Positions 1 through 4,513 of a stretch of DNA of 7,323 nt are shown piece by piece (within the stretch, counting starts at the first letter, position 1; each line of letters opens with the position of its first letter). The stretch spans positions 1 through 7,323 of the forward strand of contig JAEYWT010000083.1 in assembly GCA_023428865.1 (NCBI GenBank), written 5' to 3'. The notes beneath the pieces were generated by a model. That model saw only the letters and a program-made list of their open reading frames with translations. It made no database searches and was not told the DNA's origin. The DNA comes from Bacteroidota bacterium. Lineage in GTDB: Bacteria > Bacteroidota > Bacteroidia > Flavobacteriales_F > PHOS-HE28. Made by a program: the position numbers and the translations under genes.

Positions 1-1049
1 GTGCGATCCTGCACATCCGCCATGCCCTCTACGATCTCGGCATCCTTCAGAGCACACGCCCCAGCGTTCCCACCATCGCCATTGGCAACCTTGCCCTCGG
101 GGGTACCGGCAAAACACCGATGCTGGAGCTGGTGCTGCGAACGCTCGAAGGCATAGACCCGTTGGCCACCCTCAGCCGCGGCTACGGTCGCAAGACCTCT
201 TCCATCCACGAGGTGCTAGTCGAGCATACCGCTGAACATAGCGGCGATGAACCGTTGCAGGTGAAGACCAAGTTCCCCAAGGTGCGCGTATCCGTTGGTG
301 CGGATCGAGTGAAGGCCATCGCACAGATCCAACAGGAAGTGCCGGATGTGAAGGCCCTGGTGCTGGATGATGCGTTGCAACACCGACGGCTGAATGCCGG
401 GTTGAACATCTTGTTGACCACGGCCCAACGACCTTACTGCGATGATGCCTTGATACCGGCCGGCACGTTGCGCGATGTGCGCACGCGTGCGAAGGCTGCG
501 CAGATCGTGGTGGTGACGAAATGCGAGGCGGCGCCAACACTTGCCGAACAACAACGTTGGCGCACACGACTGCACTTGGCTTCAGAACAACAGTTATTCT
601 TCGCTGGGATCAGGTATGATACCCCTCGGACCCAAGACCCGGTAGGTCGACCCGGTGAGTCGACACTACAGGATCTTCGCAGCAACGACTTCGATATGCC
701 CACGGTATCAGCGCTACTATTCACCGGCATCGTGGACCCTGCGCCGCTTTTGAACCACCTTATTCCCAAATTCCACCACCTTGAACACATCGCCTTCCCC
801 GATCACCACGCCTTTGCACCGGCGGATCTGCAGCGGTTGGCCGACGTTTTTGGTAGCTTCGCGGCCGGTCCGAAAACCCTGATCACCACGGAGAAAGATG
901 CCGCAAGGCTTCGGTCTCTGATCGTGGGTAGTCCGCTATATGGGCTACCCTTGGCCGTGATAGGCATGCGGACCGTGATCCTGAACGAACCTGAACGATT
1001 CGCAGACCTCATCCGCACCCATGTTGCAACGCATCCAGCGCATCGCTGA
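1..1049 (+). CDS. lpxK: Tetraacyldisaccharide 4'-kinase LpxK (5' end cut by window edge)
   Basis: LpxK phosphorylates the 4' position of the tetraacyl disaccharide-1-phosphate to give lipid IVA, a late step of lipid A synthesis on the cytoplasmic face of the inner membrane. The frame (codons from base 3) is open to the left edge and encodes 348 visible residues, so only a short N-terminus, usually a membrane anchor, should be missing. Family hallmarks occur in order: a basic HIRHALYDLG-like lead, the P-loop GGTGKTP (99-119), SRGYGRK (174-194), GDEPL, LDDALQH (363-383, usual form LDDGFQH), PAGTLRD, FPDHHAF (795-815, carrying the conserved His) and TTEKDAARL (885-911). An ATG at 120 lies just after the P-loop and cannot be the true start. 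The stop lies 29 bases inside punA. The stretch between FFAGIRY and LLFTGI (about 620-715) is proline- and charge-rich, holds a small DNA repeat and looks like a variable loop. Function is very likely; the exact start is not visible. Confidence 0.93.
   Translation, partial: AILHIRHALYDLGILQSTRPSVPTIAIGNLALGGTGKTPMLELVLRTLEGIDPLATLSRGYGRKTSSIHEVLVEHTAEHSGDEPLQVKTKFPKVRVSVGADRVKAIAQIQQEVPDVKALVLDDALQHRRLNAGLNILLTTAQRPYCDDALIPAGTLRDVRTRAKAAQIVVVTKCEAAPTLAEQQRWRTRLHLASEQQLFFAGIRYDTPRTQDPVGRPGESTLQDLRSNDFDMPTVSALLFTGIVDPAPLLNHLIPKFHHLEHIAFPDHHAFAPADLQRLADVFGSFAAGPKTLITTEKDAARLRSLIVGSPLYGLPLAVIGMRTVILNEPERFADLIRTHVATHPAHR
636..664. repeat. Imperfect 13-base tandem repeat with small inverted repeat in lpxK
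   Basis: Two adjacent 13-base units (636-648 and 649-661) each begin GACCCGGT and end GTC, with 11 of 13 bases identical. GTCGAC occurs at 646-651 and again at 659-664, which allows a 6-bp hairpin with a 7-base loop. Since 13 is not a multiple of three, the two units are read in different frames (around residues DPVGRPGES) within what looks like a variable loop. On the minus strand the segment reads CGACTCACCGGGTCGA, close to CGACTCCGGGTCGA in the gatB insertion (2234-2247). A shared origin is possible but the match is short. Confidence 0.35.
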
Positions 1050-1830
1050 CCACCTGAAGAAGACCACCGGTTTCGCACCGGAAACAGGCATCATTCTCGG
1101 CACCGGCCTTAGCGGCCTCGGCAAGGAGATCGATGTGAAGCATGCCATCGCCTACAAAGACATCCCCGAATTCCCGGTGAGCACGGTGGAAGGCCACCCC
1201 GGCAAATTGCTCTTCGGCTACCTCGGTGGTAAACCCGTAGTGGCGATGCAAGGTCGCTTCCACTTCTACGAAGGGTGGGATATGGGCGATGTGGTGTTGC
1301 CGGTGCGTGTGTTCAAATTCCTTGGGATCAAGCGCCTTTTCGTGAGCAATGCGTGCGGCGGCACCAACCCGGCCTTCGAGACCGGCGACCTGATGATCCT
1401 CAACGACCCCATCAACCTCTTCCCCAATCCGCTGATAGGAAAGAACATCGACGAGCTGGGTCCGCGGTTCCCCGACATGAGCGAACCGTACGACCATGGC
1501 TTCATCGCACGGGCGAAGGAGATCGCAGCGAAGAACAACATACCGGTGCAAGTGGGTTGTTATGTGGGCCTCACCGGACCGACACTGGAAACGCCTGCTG
1601 AATACCGCTACGTGCGCAACATCGGTGGTGACGCGGTAGGCATGAGCACGGTGCCCGAAGTGATCGCCGCGCGCCACATGGGCATCCCTTGTTTCGCCAT
1701 GAGCGTGATCACCGACATGGGTGTGGAAGGGCGTATCGAGAAGACCACGCACGAGATGGTGCAACGCGTTGCCGAGAAGGCCGAACCGAAACTCACGCTG
1801 ATCATGCGTGAACTGATCGCGAGCTTCTGA
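1021..1830 (+). CDS. punA: Purine-nucleoside phosphorylase, class I (trimeric PNP family)
   Basis: This cytoplasmic enzyme cleaves purine (deoxy)nucleosides with phosphate to the free base and (deoxy)ribose-1-phosphate in purine salvage. The 269 residues match the usual length of the trimeric PNP family. Visible motifs, aligned by eye to mammalian PNP, are the phosphate loop GTGLSG (27-32), STVEGH (54-59), MQGRFHFYEG (76-85, with Arg79, His81 and Glu84), NACGG (110-114), LTGPTLETPAEYR (184-196, purine-binding Glu190), AVGMSTVPEVI (205-215) and VITDMG (229-234). The residue after Thr231 is Asp232, where mammalian PNP has Asn243, so base preference may differ from strict 6-oxopurine use. The ATG at 1021 fits because MLQRIQRIADHL gives a normal family N-terminus, although it lies inside the lpxK end. 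There is no clear Shine-Dalgarno sequence. The stop shares one base with the gatB start, suggesting coupled translation. Family call very sure; substrate range is inference. Confidence 0.96.
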   Translation: MLQRIQRIADHLKKTTGFAPETGIILGTGLSGLGKEIDVKHAIAYKDIPEFPVSTVEGHPGKLLFGYLGGKPVVAMQGRFHFYEGWDMGDVVLPVRVFKFLGIKRLFVSNACGGTNPAFETGDLMILNDPINLFPNPLIGKNIDELGPRFPDMSEPYDHGFIARAKEIAAKNNIPVQVGCYVGLTGPTLETPAEYRYVRNIGGDAVGMSTVPEVIAARHMGIPCFAMSVITDMGVEGRIEKTTHEMVQRVAEKAEPKLTLIMRELIASF

Positions 1831-3371
1831 TGAACGAAAAGAAGGAGGTGGTGACAGGCTCCGATGCACCGCATTGGAGCGAGAAGTACGAGCTGGTCGT
1901 GGGGCTTGAAGTGCATGCGCAGCTGATCACCGAAAGCAAGGCGTACAGCAGCGATCCCAACGCTTACGGCGATCACCCGAACACGAACGTGAGCGTGATC
2001 ACCCTCGGTCACCCAGGCACGCTGCCCGTGGCGAACAAGAAGGTGATCGAACTGGCCGTGCGCATGGGCTTAGCGACCAATTGCACCATTGCACCATGGA
2101 TGCACTACGCCCGCAAGAACTACTTCTATCCAGACCTGCCGAAGGGTTACCAGATCACACAGGACAAAACTCCGATCTGTACGGAAGGGTATGTGGATAT
2201 ACCGAACACTAGGGCGGACGCTGACGCCTCACGCGACTCCGGGTCGAAGCCCGGATTGACACATGCCGGGATGACCCGTATCGGGATCACGCGGATCCAC
2301 ATGGAGGAGGATGCCGGAAAGAGCATCCACGATGTGGACCCCTTCAACACCTTAGTGGATCTTAACCGCGCGAGCGTACCACTGATCGAGATCGTGAGCG
2401 AGCCGGACATCCGTAGTGGGCAAGAGGCATACGACTACCTGGTGGAGATACGTCGATTGGTGCGCTACCTGGACATCTGCGACGGCAATATGGAGGAAGG
2501 CAGCTTGCGTTGCGATGCCAACATCAGTCTTCGCCCCATCGGAACAGACTCGTTCGGCAGCCGCTGCGAAGTGAAGAACATGAACAGCTTCCGCAACGTG
2601 ATGCGCGCGATCGAATACGAAGCTCAACGGCAAAGCGAAGTATTGGATGCTGGTGGTGTGATCCGCATGGAGACCCGCACCTTCGATGCTGCCAAAGGAA
2701 GCACCATCGGTATGCGTAGCAAGGAACAGGCGCATGACTATCGGTACTTCCCCGAGCCTGACCTGCAACCCATCACGGTGAGCGAAGCCATGAAGGAGCG
2801 GATACGCCAAGCCATGCCGCCGCTTCCGCGCGAGTTACGTGCGAAATACACCACCACACTTGGCTTGAGCGATTACGACGCGGGCATCCACACAGACGAC
2901 AAGGCGACCGCACTCTACTATGAAGGCGTTATCGCCACTACGAGCAACTACAAGGGCGCCGCCAACTGGGTGATGGGCGATGTGCGTAGCTGGTTGAATG
3001 AACGCGGCCTGCCGATGGAGCAGTTCCCAATAAGCGCTGAGCGCCTTGCCGGCCTGATCACGTTGATCGACGAAGGGAAGGTGAGCCACAGCACCGCTAG
3101 CCAAAAGCTCTTCCCCTTGATGCTCGACAGCACGATGAGCGCGACCGAGCTCGCCGCGCAGCACGACCTGGTGCAGAGCACCGACGAAGGCTTGATCGAA
3201 CGCATCATGCAACAGGCCATGACGACTTACCCCGACAAGGTGGAAGCTTACCGCAGCGGGAACAAAGGATTGCTTGGCCTTTTCATGGGTGAAGTGATGA
3301 AAGGGACCAAAGGGAAAGCGGATCCCAAACGCGCCAATGAAGTGGTGCGCCGCATACTTGAACAGAACTGA
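1830..3371 (+). CDS. gatB: Asp-tRNA(Asn)/Glu-tRNA(Gln) amidotransferase subunit B
   Basis: GatB is the kinase/transamidation subunit of GatCAB. It activates the side chain of mischarged Glu-tRNA(Gln) or Asp-tRNA(Asn) with ATP and adds ammonia channelled from GatA, in the cytoplasm. The 513 residues are longer than the usual 475-500. They show YELVVGLEVHAQL (20-32), RKNYFYPDLPKGYQI (95-109), IGITRIHMEEDAGK (151-164), LVDLNRASVPLIEIVSEPD (175-193), MEEGSLRCDANISLR (221-235), EVKNMNSFR (247-255), SKEQAHDYRYFPEPDL (297-312), and a YqeY-like tail domain (about 360-510) with GNKGLLGLFMGEVMKGTKGKADPK. Two oddities stand out. The usual zinc cysteine pairs are absent (SSDP and NTNVSVITLGHPG in their place). 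A roughly 26-residue insertion (125-150) sits in a normally short loop before the catalytic IGITRIHMEEDAGK motif. All core motifs are intact, so the protein should work. gatA and gatC are not in the window. The start at 1830 adds about 18 residues before the conserved region. Confidence 0.97.
   Translation: MNEKKEVVTGSDAPHWSEKYELVVGLEVHAQLITESKAYSSDPNAYGDHPNTNVSVITLGHPGTLPVANKKVIELAVRMGLATNCTIAPWMHYARKNYFYPDLPKGYQITQDKTPICTEGYVDIPNTRADADASRDSGSKPGLTHAGMTRIGITRIHMEEDAGKSIHDVDPFNTLVDLNRASVPLIEIVSEPDIRSGQEAYDYLVEIRRLVRYLDICDGNMEEGSLRCDANISLRPIGTDSFGSRCEVKNMNSFRNVMRAIEYEAQRQSEVLDAGGVIRMETRTFDAAKGSTIGMRSKEQAHDYRYFPEPDLQPITVSEAMKERIRQAMPPLPRELRAKYTTTLGLSDYDAGIHTDDKATALYYEGVIATTSNYKGAANWVMGDVRSWLNERGLPMEQFPISAERLAGLITLIDEGKVSHSTASQKLFPLMLDSTMSATELAAQHDLVQSTDEGLIERIMQQAMTTYPDKVEAYRSGNKGLLGLFMGEVMKGTKGKADPKRANEVVRRILEQN
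2202..2297. repeat. Palindromic in-frame insertion within gatB
   Basis: This stretch encodes GatB residues 125-150, which have no counterpart in the family consensus I know, plus the start of the next conserved motif. The DNA holds a hairpin at 2238-2255 with arms TCCGGG and CCCGGA; a T-G wobble extends the stem to 7 bp around a CGAA loop. A weaker stem, CGGG/CCCG, lies at 2267-2278. A 15-base imperfect tandem repeat (2268-2282 and 2283-2297, 12 of 15 identical) encodes GMTRI followed by the conserved GITRI. Read on the minus strand, the block runs GGTCATCCCGGC, then AATCCGGGC, then CGACCCGG, a style typical of dispersed palindromic repeats. Its in-frame position in an essential gene recalls the palindromic elements inside Rickettsia genes. 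That it is a mobile or repeated element is inference, since no second full copy is in the window. Confidence 0.5.
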
Positions 3372-3379
3372 AGACACGC

Positions 3380-4513
3380 ATGAAACGCAACATCATCCCG
3401 GGCATCGCATTGCTCACCTTGATCGCCTGTGGCAGCGGTACAGGAGGCCGCACTATCGACATCGCCGTGGAAGGTGCCGGCGGCCGTACGGTGTACTTCA
3501 ACCGATTCGAAAGCAACCGACCCATCGCCGTGGACTCCGTGAAGTTGGATGCCGATGGCAAGGGATCCATCCAAGTACCACCACTGCCACTGGACTTCTA
3601 CCAACTGGCGATGGACAATGACAAAGTGATCCTTGCCTTGGACAGCAATGAAAGTGCAAAGGTGGAAGCTTCGATCGGTCTGTTGTCCATGCCGAAATCG
3701 GTAACGGGATCGGCCAACAGTGAAGCATTGCACAGCTTCTACCGCGATGCGAAGACCTTCGATGATGAGCGTGAGAAATTGCGTACCTCCATCGCAACCA
3801 ACAGCGATACCGCACTGATCCGCCAGCTGAACAACCTGAACGCTTCCTTTTATGAGCGGTGCAAGTCGTTCGCCGTGGCCAACGCCTCCTCTCCCGCTGC
3901 TTTGGCCGCGCTAGGCAAGCTGGACATGCAACGTGAACTCCCGCTCTTCAAAGCCGTTCGCGATAGCCTGCGCAAGACCATGCCACGATCGGGCTTCTTC
4001 ACCATGATGCGCGACCAGGTGGACCGTTTGGAACAGCAAGAGGTGGTGATGAAGATGCAGGAAGAAGAGATGAAACGCTTGAGCAATCTGCTTCCTGTAG
4101 GTGGTCCGGCTCCAGAGATCGAACAGAGCACACCCGAAGGCGGCACCTACGCACTTAGCAAACTGCGCGGCAAAGTGGTGCTCATCGACTTCTGGGCAAG
4201 CTGGTGCCGTCCGTGCCGTATCGAGAACCCGAACGTGAAGAGGATCTACGCCAAGTACGCGTCGAAGGGCTTCGAGATACTGGGTGTTTCGTTGGACCGC
4301 GATCGCGCCGCTTGGTTGAAAGCGATCAAGGACGACGGACTTCCTTGGAAGCATGTGAGCGACCTTGGTTTCTGGAACAATGCCGCAGCCCAGGAGTACG
4401 GCGTTCAGAGCATCCCCTACACCGTGCTCGTGGACCGCGATGGGAACATCTTGGAAAAGGGCTTGCGCGCACATGAGCTGGAACCGAAACTGGCAGCGTT
4501 GTTCGGCTCATGA
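3380..4513 (+). CDS. Lipoprotein with TlpA-like thioredoxin domain (DUF4369-type N-terminus)
   Basis: This is a predicted envelope-anchored thiol-disulfide oxidoreductase of 377 residues. It begins with a lipoprotein signal, a basic MKR, a hydrophobic stretch and lipobox LIAC, so Cys17 should be lipidated. The following residues GSGTGG are not acidic, giving no support for a surface-export signal, so a periplasm-facing location is likelier. Residues about 25-110 form a strand-rich domain resembling the DUF4369 N-terminal domain common in Bacteroidota thioredoxin lipoproteins. Residues about 115-236 are helical and highly charged. The AhpC/TlpA thioredoxin domain spans about 240-377, with GGPAPEIE at its entry, active site FWASWCRPC (Cys276 and Cys279), and the cis-proline loop SIPYT (Pro346). 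It probably reduces disulfides or maintains redox state of exported proteins; substrates are unknown. It starts 8 bases after gatB without a clear Shine-Dalgarno and overlaps the peptidase gene by 4 bases. Some relatives are only annotated as hypothetical redoxins; a peroxiredoxin role is less likely given the CxxC. Confidence 0.93.
   Translation: MKRNIIPGIALLTLIACGSGTGGRTIDIAVEGAGGRTVYFNRFESNRPIAVDSVKLDADGKGSIQVPPLPLDFYQLAMDNDKVILALDSNESAKVEASIGLLSMPKSVTGSANSEALHSFYRDAKTFDDEREKLRTSIATNSDTALIRQLNNLNASFYERCKSFAVANASSPAALAALGKLDMQRELPLFKAVRDSLRKTMPRSGFFTMMRDQVDRLEQQEVVMKMQEEEMKRLSNLLPVGGPAPEIEQSTPEGGTYALSKLRGKVVLIDFWASWCRPCRIENPNVKRIYAKYASKGFEILGVSLDRDRAAWLKAIKDDGLPWKHVSDLGFWNNAAAQEYGVQSIPYTVLVDRDGNILEKGLRAHELEPKLAALFGS

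Noticed and set aside
1842..1850. Perfect Shine-Dalgarno-like AAGGAGGTG inside gatB codons 5-7
   Set aside because: No in-frame start codon lies at a suitable spacing; the ATG at 1864 is out of frame and leads to no supported protein. The sequence simply encodes Lys-Glu-Val.
1009..1869. Long open frame of 286 codons on the minus strand opposite punA
   Set aside because: It is fully antisense to a gene with clear family motifs, is rich in His and other residues typical of a shadow frame, and shows no recognisable domain.
2081..2096. 8-base tandem duplication TTGCACCA in gatB
   Set aside because: The protein has the same length as the family consensus here, so no insertion is implied; chance codon use explains it.
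2352..3377. Minus-strand open frames opposite gatB (152 and 180 codons)
   Set aside because: They are the complement of conserved GatB codons, have His- and Val-rich composition typical of shadow frames and carry no motif or ribosome site.
3393..3405. TCATCCCGGGCAT in the lipoprotein signal sequence, similar to the end of the gatB palindromic element
   Set aside because: The match is only about a dozen bases with a gap, there is no hairpin partner, and the codons give a normal signal peptide (Ile-Ile-Pro-Gly-Ile).
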